64,000 nt of DNA, taken from the NCBI GenBank assembly GCA_040755155.1, contig JBFMBP010000139.1, positions 1 to 64,000 of the forward strand, given 5' to 3'. The first letter of the stretch is position 1; each line of letters starts with the position of its first letter. The DNA comes from Candidatus Omnitrophota bacterium. GTDB taxonomy: Bacteria > Hinthialibacterota > Hinthialibacteria > Hinthialibacterales > Hinthialibacteraceae. The notes below the pieces were generated by a model. The model made no database searches and was not told where the DNA came from. It was given only the letters and a program-made list of their open reading frames with translations. Position numbers and translations under genes: made by a program. Below, one piece after another: positions 37,589-46,247 of this stretch.

Positions 37589-37611
37589 AGGCGCGCAAAA
37601 TTTGCGCGCCT
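37589..37611. repeat. Perfect GC-rich palindrome in the intergenic region
   Basis: AGGCGCGCAAA and TTTGCGCGCCT face each other around one A. A related half-site (GGCGCGCATTTTTTT) is just upstream at about 37558. The rest of 37517-37669 shows no gene. It could be an activator-binding site or a hairpin. Confidence 0.4.
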
Positions 37612-37669
37612 CTTGCGGGATTGGATAGAAGGACTTGGATTTCTGCGCCGGTTTATTAATCTGTAGAGA

Positions 37670-37708
37670 AAACCAAAAACGTCCATAACGATTTTCAAAC
37701 TATGGACG
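37670..37708 (-). terminator. Terminator after the first zinc/PAS gene
   Basis: On the minus strand, CGTCCATA (37708-37701) and TATGGACG (37687-37680) form an 8-bp stem followed by TTTTTGGTTTTC. It lies 36 bases past the end of the gene at 37745. Confidence 0.7.
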
Positions 37709-37744
37709 CTTCACAAGACTGATTCAACGTACTTGAAAACGAAT

Positions 37745-38248
37745 CTAATCCGCTTTATTGGCTTCATCGATGCGTAAAAAAACGATTTCGCCCACCTTTT
37801 CCGTTGAAAGAAAATAGTGCATTCGTTTGACTCCAACCGCCGTATCGATGTCTTGATAGGCAGGTTGCCTTAAATAGCTTTTTCCCGTGGCGTGCGTTTC
37901 CATTATTAATTTGCGAATGGCGCAGGCTTTGCAATGAACGGTATTTCCGCAACCTTCCGGCTGGGATGCGTTGATGCATTCCATCACGTCTCCGGGAGCA
38001 TAATCTTCTATAACGTCAATATCTTTCTTTAATGCCTCGCAAGCCATTCTATTAGCCGTTTTGACGATCCCTTGATCGTCGACCAAAAGAACCGGAGCTT
38101 CAATCATATCAAGAAAGGACGATAAATGTTGTCTTCTCCCTGCCATCATAGATCGGGCGCAGGGGAGACATATTCCATGAGTGATCAATCCATCGGAGCC
38201 GCCTGTTTCGCCCATTTCTTTTCCGCACCAAGCGCAGATTCTTTTCAT
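37745..38248 (-). CDS. Zinc-ribbon/PAS-like small sensor protein, paralogue A
   Basis: A short CAWCGKEMGE...CLPC zinc knuckle (residues 5-35) is followed by a PAS-like fold (LDMIEAPVLLVDDQGIVKTANRMACEAL) and a cysteine cluster CGNTVHCKAC. This resembles cofactor-linked PAS domains such as those with C-G-x-x-x-x-C-x-x-C. No output domain is present, so it would act on a partner. The ATG at 38248 is favoured because AAGG lies nine bases upstream. The gene upstream (38338-38829) is a clear paralogue. Function unknown. Confidence 0.75.
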   Translation of the reverse strand: MKRICAWCGKEMGETGGSDGLITHGICLPCARSMMAGRRQHLSSFLDMIEAPVLLVDDQGIVKTANRMACEALKKDIDVIEDYAPGDVMECINASQPEGCGNTVHCKACAIRKLIMETHATGKSYLRQPAYQDIDTAVGVKRMHYFLSTEKVGEIVFLRIDEANKAD

Positions 38249-38337
38249 TCGCAGCATCCTTTTTCCTGTAAAATGAGCTACTTATATAAACATTCCTTAT
38301 AGATGGAATCATCCTTTTCTTCCATACGATCTAAATT

Positions 38338-38829
38338 TTAATCATTGATTCTCAATATGACGAATTCGCCCACCTTCTCAGTCGATAGGGATAAAGCAAT
38401 CTGTTTGACTCCTTCAGGCATCATGATATCTTGGTAAGCCGGTCGTCCTAAAATGCTCTTTCCCGTCGCATACGTTTCATTGACCACTAGTCGAATAGTG
38501 CAGGCTTTGCAATGGACGGTTTTTCCGCATCCTCCCGGTTGGGAAGCATAAACGCATTCAATAGCCTCCCCGCCAAAGTATCCCTCGATCTCGCGTAAAT
38601 CTTTCCCTAAAGCCTTACGCGCCAGATTATTGGCGATTTTGACAACGACGTTATCGTCTACTAAAAGAATTGGAAATTCGAACTTATTAAGATAGGCCCG
38701 CAGACTCCTCTTTTTGGAAAAAGCGATATTTTGAACGCATGAGGCGCATATTCCATGCGTGATTATTTCTTCGGAGCCTTCCGCCTCTCCCATTTCTTTC
38801 CCGCACCAGGCGCAGATTCTTATCATCAC
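38338..38829 (-). CDS. Zinc-ribbon/PAS-like small sensor protein, paralogue B
   Basis: The 163-residue protein shares with paralogue A the CAWCGKEMGE knuckle, THGIC, the LVDDNVVVKIAN PAS strand-helix, CGKTVHCKAC and LSTEKVGEFVILRI at the end. The pair arose by tandem duplication and has since diverged in between. The cysteine cluster and PAS fold suggest a small redox- or metal-responsive sensor, which is inference. Either of two adjacent ATGs could be the start. It lies about 90 bases from its paralogue and close to the alpha-galactosidase gene. Confidence 0.75.
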   Translation of the reverse strand: MMIRICAWCGKEMGEAEGSEEIITHGICASCVQNIAFSKKRSLRAYLNKFEFPILLVDDNVVVKIANNLARKALGKDLREIEGYFGGEAIECVYASQPGGCGKTVHCKACTIRLVVNETYATGKSILGRPAYQDIMMPEGVKQIALSLSTEKVGEFVILRIND

Positions 38830-38852
38830 CTTACCCTATATCAAAGAGAATA

Positions 38853-41033
38853 TTACTGCGCCGATTTCTTCAATTTCACAATAGCGCTCTGAAAACTCCC
38901 CCTGACGAACCAGGGGATGCCGTAATTCATCAACGCGGCGCCGGAAGCTTTGCCGCCGCGTCCGCCGGACAGTTCGTAAACCGCGTTTGGCTCGAGGCCG
39001 CGCAGGCGGACGGTTTGTTCGTCACGGCTGGTGGGCGCAGCGCCTTCGCGGTTTTCGAAGAGGCTGTAGAGGAAGAGGACGGCTTCCGATCCGTCACGGT
39101 TGACGTATTCCACAGCGGCGCGGTTGCGCTCGAAGGGGGAAATAAGCCGATGGCAAATCCCATCCTGAACCAGCGGGCGGATTTCCTTATATTCGGCGAT
39201 GAATTTCGCCGCCTCGGCGCATTCTTCCTTCGTCCATTTAGTCAAATCCATGCCAATGCCTAGCACGCCGCTCATGGAAGAATGGAAGCGGAATGGCAGC
39301 GACGGTTTGACATGATGCCAATCCTCATCGGTGATCCAGGCGACCATCAGTTTCGCCGGAAAGGCGTGCAGAAAGCCGTATTGGATTTCAACGCGGTCGG
39401 CGGGGTCGGTGTTGTCGCTGGTCCAGATTTGATCCATAAGGGAATATATCCCCAAATCGTTGCGCCCGCCGCCGCCGGAGCATACCTCGAAGAGAACGTC
39501 GGGAAAGCGCTTTTCCAAATCGGCGATTAATTGATATAAATTGAGAGTATAACGGATGCGGACTTCGCGCTGGGTTTCAGGATCGGCGGCAGGCCAGCCG
39601 GGATCGGTGAGAGGCCGGTTGCGGTCCCACTTGACGAAGCGTATGTTGTTTTCGCTCAAAAGCGCGCTCAACGATTCGTAGAGATAGGCGCAAACGTCTT
39701 TGCGCGCCAGGTTGAGCATCAGCTGATTGCGTCCTTCATGGCGAACGCGCTTAGGATAGTAAAAAACCCAATCGGGATGGGCGCGATAGAGATCGCTGTC
39801 GGGATTAACCATCTCCGGCTCCACCCAGAGGCCGAAATCCAAGCCTAGATCGTTGATCTTTTGGATCATGGGTTGAAGACCGTTGGGGAATTTATTCTTG
39901 TCCACCGTCCAATCGCCCAGACCGGCGCGATCGTCATTGCGGCCTTTGAACCAACCGTCGTCGATGACGAAGAGTTCCACGCCAATCTCCTTGGCGGATT
40001 TGGCCAGGGCCAATTGCTGTTCTTCGTTTACGTTAAACGTGGTGGCGTACCAGCTGTTGTAAAGCACCGGCCGCATCGCATCGCGGAAAGCGGGGCGCAT
40101 AACGTCGCGCTTAATGTATTCGTGCATCCGCAGCGAGGCGCCGCCCAATCCGTCGGGAGCGTATCCGAATACGATTTTCGGCGTCGCAAATTCCTCGCCG
40201 GGATCGAGCGTCCAGGACGAATCCCAAAAGTTAATCCCGCCGCAAATTTGCACGTCCCCCCATAAGACTTTCTCGAAATCGAGGCGCCAGTTGCCGCTCC
40301 AGGCCAGGCTGCCGAACCAGACGCCGCCCGACGTTTCGGATATCTCCTCGGCGGGCGCCGCGGCGAACCAGGGTGGATTTTCATGCCCAACGAAATCCCG
40401 CTGCTGGATCGTTTTGACTCCCGGCGTCAGGCGAGCGCGTTGCAGCATGAACTCCCGCCCCCATTGCCCGCTGAGATGAAAGAGATCGTATTCGCCTTTA
40501 GGCAACTGAATGGAACCTGATTGCGCATTTTCAATCAGGATTTTTTCTTCTCCCGCATTTTTCAATACCAGCCATTTTTCCAAAATATCCTTCTCGGCGA
40601 TTACGCGGATATAGGAAGAGACGCGTAGGCCGTATTCGGGATCTTTCAGATCGATGCGCAGCGCGGGGCGGCCATCGATCTCCAGGATGGCGGAGGATTG
40701 ATAGATTAAATCCGCGTCGCGCGTATGATCGGCATAAACCACTTCCACCGCGGGAATTTGACGGACATAACCGCCTCGGAAAGGAACTTCGCGCACGGCG
40801 CTGCCGACTTTGGGATTCACCTTAAGCGGAGCGCCGTCCAATTCCAGGAAATTCGCTGTAGGACCATAATAAATAGGAATTACGGCGCCATCGCTGGCTA
40901 TGGCGGTTTGATAGGTGGAAGAATTCGTTTGAATAATCCACCCCTGAGGATTGTTCGTTGGGGTAATCACATCGGCGCCGATCGGCGAGATAAAGATAAC
41001 GCATGTTAGAAAAAAAGCGTACTTTCGAAACAT
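38853..41033 (-). CDS. Secreted GH36 alpha-galactosidase
   Basis: The enzyme removes alpha-linked galactose from oligosaccharides. After a signal peptide (MFRKYAFFLTCVIFISPIG) come the N-terminal beta domain (LDGAPLKVNPKVG) and the catalytic barrel with WYATTFNVNEEQ, VIDDGWF, GLWVEPEMVNPDSDLYR, KWDRNR (nucleophile Asp near 468), CSGGGGRNDLG and SDNTD (acid/base Asp near 540). A C-terminal beta domain follows. The 726 residues are the normal length. GGGAGG precedes the ATG. Export suggests degradation of plant or microbial galactosides outside the cytoplasm. Confidence 0.95.
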   Translation of the reverse strand: MFRKYAFFLTCVIFISPIGADVITPTNNPQGWIIQTNSSTYQTAIASDGAVIPIYYGPTANFLELDGAPLKVNPKVGSAVREVPFRGGYVRQIPAVEVVYADHTRDADLIYQSSAILEIDGRPALRIDLKDPEYGLRVSSYIRVIAEKDILEKWLVLKNAGEEKILIENAQSGSIQLPKGEYDLFHLSGQWGREFMLQRARLTPGVKTIQQRDFVGHENPPWFAAAPAEEISETSGGVWFGSLAWSGNWRLDFEKVLWGDVQICGGINFWDSSWTLDPGEEFATPKIVFGYAPDGLGGASLRMHEYIKRDVMRPAFRDAMRPVLYNSWYATTFNVNEEQQLALAKSAKEIGVELFVIDDGWFKGRNDDRAGLGDWTVDKNKFPNGLQPMIQKINDLGLDFGLWVEPEMVNPDSDLYRAHPDWVFYYPKRVRHEGRNQLMLNLARKDVCAYLYESLSALLSENNIRFVKWDRNRPLTDPGWPAADPETQREVRIRYTLNLYQLIADLEKRFPDVLFEVCSGGGGRNDLGIYSLMDQIWTSDNTDPADRVEIQYGFLHAFPAKLMVAWITDEDWHHVKPSLPFRFHSSMSGVLGIGMDLTKWTKEECAEAAKFIAEYKEIRPLVQDGICHRLISPFERNRAAVEYVNRDGSEAVLFLYSLFENREGAAPTSRDEQTVRLRGLEPNAVYELSGGRGGKASGAALMNYGIPWFVRGSFQSAIVKLKKSAQ

Positions 41034-41259
41034 AAAAAATCCTCCCTGGACAAGTAAGATGCTTCATTATTGCAAGACCGGCATTGAAAGAAAGGGAGGA
41101 TGGAGAAACTTCGATTTTCCTCAAGTCTTTTTCGCGGAACTTTACATCTTTCCATGCAGGCCAATAATTCATTGTATCGCCGGGAAATGTTAATGAGAAT
41201 TTTTTTTAAAAATTGTCGAATATTCGGCGTGAAACGATTGCATAGAAAGGATCGTCGAG

Positions 41260-42816
41260 ATGAATAGCCTGCGCCGCCGGGCCGCCGCATCGCTGGCAGG
41301 ATTCGCCCTAGTTTTCTGCGTCTTTGCCATAACCGCCAACGCGAGGCTATGGCGCCATGAGGGACTGCTTATCGACAGTCTCGACATGACGTATATCCAA
41401 GAACATTTGAATCGGGAGCCGTGGAAAAGCGCTTGGGAGGATTTGCAAAAACGCTGCCAAGACGAGACGGAAATAGCTCCCGAACGCGAATTCCCCCTTT
41501 TATACGATCGAATCGCCGCTTTGAGCGTCCGATGCGCCATCCAAAAGCAATCCGGCGACGTCAAGCGGCTTGTGCAGGCGATGAAGGCATTGCAGAGCTA
41601 TTCCCAAGAGCGCAGCGGCTCCGCCTTGAACGATATTCTTCTCGGCGCCATCGCTTTTGAAAACATCCGGCAAAACGAAGCAACGCCGCCCGATTTTCAA
41701 AAAGATATTCAGCAATGGCTCGCTCAGGCGCGTTTGGAATCGTCCGAAAACGATCCTTGGCTGGCGCCTGTCCGCATGGCTGTAGGCGTTGTCAACGAAA
41801 ATGAGCCTCTTTACCAACAAGGGGAACAGGTTTTTATCGATCTATTGAAAAATCAATACAACGACGACGGCTCGCCTCGAGAATCCTTGCCGTTGGAAGT
41901 TCAAGTCAATAGGATTTCTCCGCTTCTGATCGCGGCGGAAATCGCCAACCATCACAGCGACCTATTCTACGGCAACGATCTTTATCACTACTCCTTCGGA
42001 CCCAAAAATCTGCATCGCCTTTGCGTCTATCTTTTCGGTGAATGGAAGAAAAATCGAGAAGTCAAGCTTGATCGTTGGGGTTGGCTGGAGTTAGCGGCGA
42101 AAACCTACGGCGAACCCGAATGGCTCAATGCTATCGGCCAACTCCGTCCCATCTTCGACAACTGGTTCGGCGGCCCCGTAACGCTGACTCACGCCCGGCA
42201 GTTAGAAACGGGCTTGCTGGATTTCGGCCTTGCTCCCGACGGCTTCTTTTGGTTGTACAATAAAAAAGACTTGACCGGCTGGCAATATTCCGCCCGCAAG
42301 CCGCATAATATCGATCCCAACGATTTTTACGTCGAAGACGGCGTCTTTTATACGAAGGGCGCCAGCGATCATTGGTTGATGACCGACCGCATGTACGATT
42401 ATTTCATCCTGCGCCTAGAATACCGCATCGGCGTTGGCAGCAACAGCGGCATCCTGATTTGGGCGCCCATTCCCGGCCGCCCCTCCAAAGCGGGATTCGA
42501 AGTCCAACTGCTCGACGACGCCGGACAGCCGCCCAAGATCAACGGCTCCGGTTCGCTCTATAATGTCGTTGCTCCCACAACAAATGCTCAAAAACCAGCA
42601 GGAGAATGGAACGAAGTAGAAATTACTTGCGACAATCCCCATCTGAAGGTTAAGTTGAACGGCCAAATAGTGCAAGATATCAATCTCGACCAATTTCCGG
42701 AGACGCAGGGGCATCGCCGCCGCGGCTATATCGGCTTGCAGGATCATTCTCACAAGGTAGCTTTCCGCAACGTGCGGATTCAATGCCTGCTCCCCGCCGA
42801 GCTGCGACGACAATAA
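41260..42816 (+). CDS. Secreted alginate-lyase-like/DUF1080 fusion protein
   Basis: A signal peptide (ending ANA) leads into a helical region of about 300 residues with the alginate-lyase-like pattern (WKSAWEDLQKRC, ENDPWLAPVRMAVGV, VNRISPLLIAAEIANHH). A C-terminal DUF1080 (3-keto-disaccharide hydrolase-type) domain follows from about residue 325, with LYNKKDLTGWQ, DFYVEDGVFYTKG, YRIGVGSNSGILIW, GFEVQLLDD and WNEVEITCDNPHLKVKLNG. Such a pairing would act on and cleave polysaccharides outside the cell. It is transcribed away from the alpha-galactosidase, with a shared upstream gap of 226 bases. Confidence 0.8.
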   Translation: MNSLRRRAAASLAGFALVFCVFAITANARLWRHEGLLIDSLDMTYIQEHLNREPWKSAWEDLQKRCQDETEIAPEREFPLLYDRIAALSVRCAIQKQSGDVKRLVQAMKALQSYSQERSGSALNDILLGAIAFENIRQNEATPPDFQKDIQQWLAQARLESSENDPWLAPVRMAVGVVNENEPLYQQGEQVFIDLLKNQYNDDGSPRESLPLEVQVNRISPLLIAAEIANHHSDLFYGNDLYHYSFGPKNLHRLCVYLFGEWKKNREVKLDRWGWLELAAKTYGEPEWLNAIGQLRPIFDNWFGGPVTLTHARQLETGLLDFGLAPDGFFWLYNKKDLTGWQYSARKPHNIDPNDFYVEDGVFYTKGASDHWLMTDRMYDYFILRLEYRIGVGSNSGILIWAPIPGRPSKAGFEVQLLDDAGQPPKINGSGSLYNVVAPTTNAQKPAGEWNEVEITCDNPHLKVKLNGQIVQDINLDQFPETQGHRRRGYIGLQDHSHKVAFRNVRIQCLLPAELRRQ

Positions 42817-42817
42817 T

Positions 42818-42880
42818 GTAGAAGAGCCATCTTGGCTCTTAACATATTTTATTAAAAAAGAGCCTGGAAAGCTCTTCTAC
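42818..42880. repeat. Inverted repeat between the fusion gene and yjbQ
   Basis: GTAGAAGAGC (42818-42827) and GCTCTTCTAC (42871-42880) can pair across 43 bases. Inside, AAGAGCC/GGCTCTT can form a smaller hairpin. It may end transcription of the fusion gene or be a small mobile repeat. Confidence 0.6.
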
Positions 42881-42891
42881 CAAGGATTCGT

Positions 42892-43299
42892 ATGAAAAAA
42901 GAAACTCTGCGCGTTAAAACTCATTCTCGGACAGATTTCGTTCCGCTGGCGAAGCAAGTTCAAGATGTGGTGACTAAAATGGGCGTGCGCGACGGCGTCT
43001 GTACGCTCTATGTCCCTCATACTACGGCGGCGGTATTCGTTAACGAAGGCTACGATTCCGACGTGATGCGGGACGTGCAATACGCCCTCGACCGCATTAT
43101 TCCTTGGTCGGGCGGCTACGCTCACAGCGAGGGAAACGCCGCCGCCCATATCAAGGCGGCCGTCATCGGCAATAGCCGCCAGGTTTTGATCGAAGGGGGG
43201 CGGCTGTTATTAGGGCGCTGGGAAGAGATATTCTTCGCCGAGTTCGACGGACCCCGTTCGCGCGAATTGATCGTCTCGGTATTGGAATCGGCTCCTTGA
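42892..43299 (+). CDS. yjbQ: YjbQ/UPF0047 family protein
   Basis: The 135-residue protein carries the UPF0047 blocks VPHTTAAVFVNEGYDSDV, HSEGNAAAHIKAAVIG and GRWEEIFFAEFDGPRSREL, with a conserved His pair. YjbQ proteins have a weak thiamine-phosphate synthase activity; their natural role is unsure. AAGGA precedes the ATG. It lies 76 bases after the DUF1080 fusion gene on the same strand. Confidence 0.9.
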   Translation: MKKETLRVKTHSRTDFVPLAKQVQDVVTKMGVRDGVCTLYVPHTTAAVFVNEGYDSDVMRDVQYALDRIIPWSGGYAHSEGNAAAHIKAAVIGNSRQVLIEGGRLLLGRWEEIFFAEFDGPRSRELIVSVLESAP

Positions 43300-43311
43300 T
43301 GAAATATTGAC

Positions 43312-43420
43312 GGGTGGCAAGGGCTAGGCGTTAGCCAGCCCTTGAGGGATCAAGCAAAGGCAGACTTACCTTTGCCTTTGCCACTCCATCATTCATCATT
43401 CATCACTCATCATTCATCAT
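43312..43420. repeat. Composite intergenic repeat (GGGTGGCAAGGGC block and CATCATTCAT tandem)
   Basis: The block begins GGGTGGCAAGGGC and contains two inverted parts (GGCTAGGCGTTAGCC; AAAGGCA...TGCCTTT). It ends in an imperfect tandem run of CATCATTCAT units (43387-43420). The same two block types appear near 17980-18020 (first block only) and at 62350-62448 (both), and the tandem run also at 61182-61228. Confidence 0.7.
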
Positions 43421-43502
43421 TGAACTCGTCTTCCTACCGCCTTTCCCTTCCTTGTGGTAATCTACGCTCCATCAACGCTTTTTCGGCGAAAGGAGAATCG
43501 GC

Positions 43503-43931
43503 ATGTTGAAATTATCCGAGAATCAAAAATACATTTTGATCCGCTTATTGAAGGATTTGGCCTTGCAGGACCGCAATTTCGACGGATTGGAAGCCATCCG
43601 CATCCGCACCATCGGCCTGAAGATGGACATGGCAATGGCGAAGATCGACGAAGCGTTTTACGAAGATTTTCAGACCGTCGAACAAATTTTGGACAGCCTG
43701 GGACGCTTCGAGACGGCGGAACAGAAGAATTTCGTCTATCAGCAATGCGCGTCGTTGTTAATGTCCGACCGCAAAATCTCATCCGAAGAACAATCCACGC
43801 TCGAACAGCTGCGCCAGGCGCTCGCCATCGGCGAGGAGAAGCACCGGCAAATTCTCACCTGGGTGCAAGAAGGCATGGAATGGGAAAAACGGGGGGAGGA
43901 ACTCGCCGGCGGTTCCCTGGAAGATTCCTAA
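43503..43931 (+). CDS. TerB-like domain protein
   Basis: The 142-residue, all-helical protein has the TerB pattern in its second half (FVYQQCASLLMSDRKISSEEQSTLEQLRQALAIGEEKH), as in tellurite-resistance and DjlA-type proteins, where an acidic pair follows the small residue. No signal peptide is present. The ATG at 43503 has AAAGGAGA upstream. It is followed at 40 bases by a STAS gene on the same strand, and the two may be one unit. The role is not known. Confidence 0.65.
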   Translation: MLKLSENQKYILIRLLKDLALQDRNFDGLEAIRIRTIGLKMDMAMAKIDEAFYEDFQTVEQILDSLGRFETAEQKNFVYQQCASLLMSDRKISSEEQSTLEQLRQALAIGEEKHRQILTWVQEGMEWEKRGEELAGGSLEDS

Positions 43932-43970
43932 TTCTTCCTTCCTCGATTTTTTCTCTACAAGGAGAAGACG

Positions 43971-44273
43971 ATGAAGATCGAAATAACGCAGACGGAGGAA
44001 GGCGTTATTCTTTCCCTCGTCGGCGTCCTCAAAAAAGCGGAAGCGATCGAAGCGGGGGATCAAATCGCCAAGATCGCCCGGCAAAAGCCGAAAAAACTGG
44101 CGCTCGATTGTTCGCAACTGGCGGCTCTTTCCTTGGACAGCGCGCCATTTCTGGTTTCCGCCCTTGAACGGGCGCGGTTGGGAAAAAATAACGTAAGGGC
44201 TTTCGGCTGCAATTCCGTCGTCGAGCGCACCCTGCGCGGCGCCGATTTCGAACGGGTGGGGATTTTGGAATAA
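43971..44273 (+). CDS. STAS domain protein
   Basis: The 100-residue protein is a single STAS domain of the anti-sigma-factor-antagonist type (MKIEITQTEEGVILSLVGVLKKAEA, LALDCSQLAALSLDSAPFLVSALERAR, ERVGI). The usual phosphorylatable Ser/Thr region reads LSLDSAPF. Related proteins bind partner kinases or transporters in stress signalling. It has a clear AAGGAG ribosome site and follows the TerB-like gene by 40 bases. No matching anti-sigma kinase is seen nearby. Confidence 0.8.
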   Translation: MKIEITQTEEGVILSLVGVLKKAEAIEAGDQIAKIARQKPKKLALDCSQLAALSLDSAPFLVSALERARLGKNNVRAFGCNSVVERTLRGADFERVGILE

Positions 44274-44319
44274 ATCTATCGGCTCGCCGTTAGAGCAAAC
44301 GGTCCACGGACAATCGACA

Positions 44320-45459
44320 ATGAATATTCTGCTTCGTTTATTTCTTTTCTTTCCTTTCTTTCCTTTATTTTTTATCTCTCCAGCGATGGGCGCGGCGGAT
44401 GCTTCTTCCCTGCCCTCCAATCTTCACGCCTTGGGCGCGACGGACTCCATCCGCGCTATTGATGTCCAGGCGGTTTACTATATTTATTCCGATGCAACGC
44501 CCCTGGCCGATTGGCGCGAACGGATCGAATATCATTTGCGGCGCGCCCAAAAATTCCACCAACGCGAATTCGGCGGCCTTTCGGCGATGAATTACTCGAT
44601 TCATCCTCAGCCTTATATCGCCTCGGCCTCGCGGGAAGCTTTTCCCAAAGACGATCCCAACAATTTTTTCTGGCATATCGTCAATGACGTTTTGCAATCC
44701 GGCGCAATCCATTTTCAATCCAGTTCTTTTCCCATTCTGTTGGTATTTTCCGATATGAATTTTTCACCCGGCTATAGCGATTGGACGCGGGAATGCAGCG
44801 GCGAGGGTTGTCCTTTTCCCCCTCCGCACTCCGATTGCAAAGGTTGGGTGACGGCGGAGGGCGAGGACCGCCCCGGATCGCGCTGCGGAGGGGCGCGAGC
44901 GGTTTTCTGGCCCGAGAAACATATGGGCTTGGGATTGGTTACAGCGGACGGATGGCGCGTTCCGATTAAAGGCAGCGACTGCGTGGTATATCATGAAGGG
45001 ATCGGCCATTCCATCGGCCTGCCTCATCCCGAACCTCTTAACAATTCCGTCATGGGTTTGGCGCAATACGTGGACGGCATCCAGAAGACCTGGATCGACG
45101 ACGATCAGAAAATGCAACTCGGCTGGCCGAAAATGGAAATCAACCGCGCCGATTTTTTCTCTTCATTCGAAGCGAATCATATCCACAGCAAGCCCAAGCC
45201 GGGCGTTCCCGTGAGCTTAGCAGCGAAGTTTCCCGAAGGTTTTACTATGAAATCCTGCTTGGCAGTTTATCAAACCGCCGTCAATGAAGCCTTTACCCCA
45301 TTGCCCAAGCCAACGATTACGAAGAAGGACGGTTTCGTCTATTTGAATTGGTTTATGCCGCCGCGAAAACTGGGGGAAAGCGCAGCTTATCGCGTTCGCG
45401 TGGAAACGATATCGGGAGAGACGGAGGAATTTTGGGATTATTACAAAATCAGGGAATAA
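44320..45459 (+). CDS. Secreted metzincin-like metalloprotease
   Basis: A signal peptide (MNILLRLFLFFPFFPLFFISPAMGA) is followed by a domain with the zinc-protease motif HEGIGHSIGLPH (residues about 226-237, HExxHxxGxxH). A downstream SVMGLAQY can serve as the Met-turn, which is the metzincin signature. Cysteines in CSGEGCP...C and GSRCGG may form disulfides. A C-terminal beta domain (ITKKDGFVYLNWFMPP) resembles a fibronectin-type fold. The substrate is unknown and the family as a whole is not recognised. It is on the same strand as the STAS gene but 46 bases apart, with a weak ribosome site. Confidence 0.7.
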   Translation: MNILLRLFLFFPFFPLFFISPAMGAADASSLPSNLHALGATDSIRAIDVQAVYYIYSDATPLADWRERIEYHLRRAQKFHQREFGGLSAMNYSIHPQPYIASASREAFPKDDPNNFFWHIVNDVLQSGAIHFQSSSFPILLVFSDMNFSPGYSDWTRECSGEGCPFPPPHSDCKGWVTAEGEDRPGSRCGGARAVFWPEKHMGLGLVTADGWRVPIKGSDCVVYHEGIGHSIGLPHPEPLNNSVMGLAQYVDGIQKTWIDDDQKMQLGWPKMEINRADFFSSFEANHIHSKPKPGVPVSLAAKFPEGFTMKSCLAVYQTAVNEAFTPLPKPTITKKDGFVYLNWFMPPRKLGESAAYRVRVETISGETEEFWDYYKIRE

Positions 45460-45490
45460 TCATCACTCATTTTTGTTCTTAATGATAATC

Positions 45491-45582
45491 AGAAAAGTAG
45501 GATGGGTCGCGTTTTTTGACCCATCGGTTTTAGGGAATGGCGTAATTGATGGGTCAAACGACATGAGCCATCCTACTTTTCT
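45491..45582. repeat. Dispersed inverted repeat with GATGGGTC/GACCCATC core
   Basis: A 15-base perfect inverted repeat (AGAAAAGTAGGATGG at 45491-45505, CCATCCTACTTTTCT at 45568-45582) encloses nested GATGGGTC...GACCCATC pairs. A shorter related hairpin lies at 61143-61181. The position between converging genes suggests that it can also act as a bidirectional terminator. Confidence 0.7.
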
Positions 45583-45603
45583 TGTCACTCGTCACTGTTT
45601 TAC

Positions 45604-46122
45604 CTATTGCAAAGCCGCCATCGCCGTTGGCGGCAGCGTCCGGGTTCCGAGTTCGCGGTCCATCATAAACAATCCGCCTTTGGCGTCGCCCATTAGTTTT
45701 AAATTTTCTACGACGCTGGCGACGTTCGCTTCCTCTTCCACCTGTTCCGAGACGTACCATTGCATGAAATTGTTCGCCGCATGATCGCTCTCTTTGATGG
45801 ATAGATCCACAAGTTCGTTGATGCAGCCCGTAATGTGGTTTTCATGCTCCAAGGCGGCTTGAAAAGCGGCGAGGGGGGAATCCCATTCCTTTTGCGGCGC
45901 CTCGATGGCGGCTAGCTCGACTTTACCGCCCCGATTCAGGACGAAATTGAAGAACCTGGCGGCATGGATCAATTCTTCCTGAACCTGCACCCGCATCCAG
46001 ACGCCGAATCCTTTCAGATTGATCGACTCGAAGTAGGCGGCCATCGACATATAGAGATAGGCGGAAAAAAATTCTTCATTGATTTGTTGATTGAAGGCTT
46101 TTTGAATTTTTTTGTTCATCAT
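45604..46122 (-). CDS. ftnA: Ferritin
   Basis: The 172-residue protein has the ferritin four-helix pattern and ferroxidase residues: QINEEFFSAYLYMSMAAYFE, VQVQEELIHAARFFNFV, and FMQWYVSEQVEEEANVASV. It stores iron as ferric mineral in the cytoplasm and lowers iron-driven damage. AAGGAG precedes a pair of ATGs. Standard bacterial length, transcribed alone. Confidence 0.95.
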   Translation of the reverse strand: MMNKKIQKAFNQQINEEFFSAYLYMSMAAYFESINLKGFGVWMRVQVQEELIHAARFFNFVLNRGGKVELAAIEAPQKEWDSPLAAFQAALEHENHITGCINELVDLSIKESDHAANNFMQWYVSEQVEEEANVASVVENLKLMGDAKGGLFMMDRELGTRTLPPTAMAALQ

Positions 46123-46247
46123 GGTATAGTTTCTCCTTATGATTCGAACCTTGCGTTTCCCATCGGTTTTTTATCTTTAAAACGATTATCAATTATACCC
46201 GCCCCTGCGCCGCTTCGCCAAGAAAGCGCCTCGCTCCGGTCTTTCGC

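Noticed and set aside
43387-43420. CATCATTCAT tandem as a CRISPR array
   Set aside because: Units are about ten bases, contiguous and without spacers.
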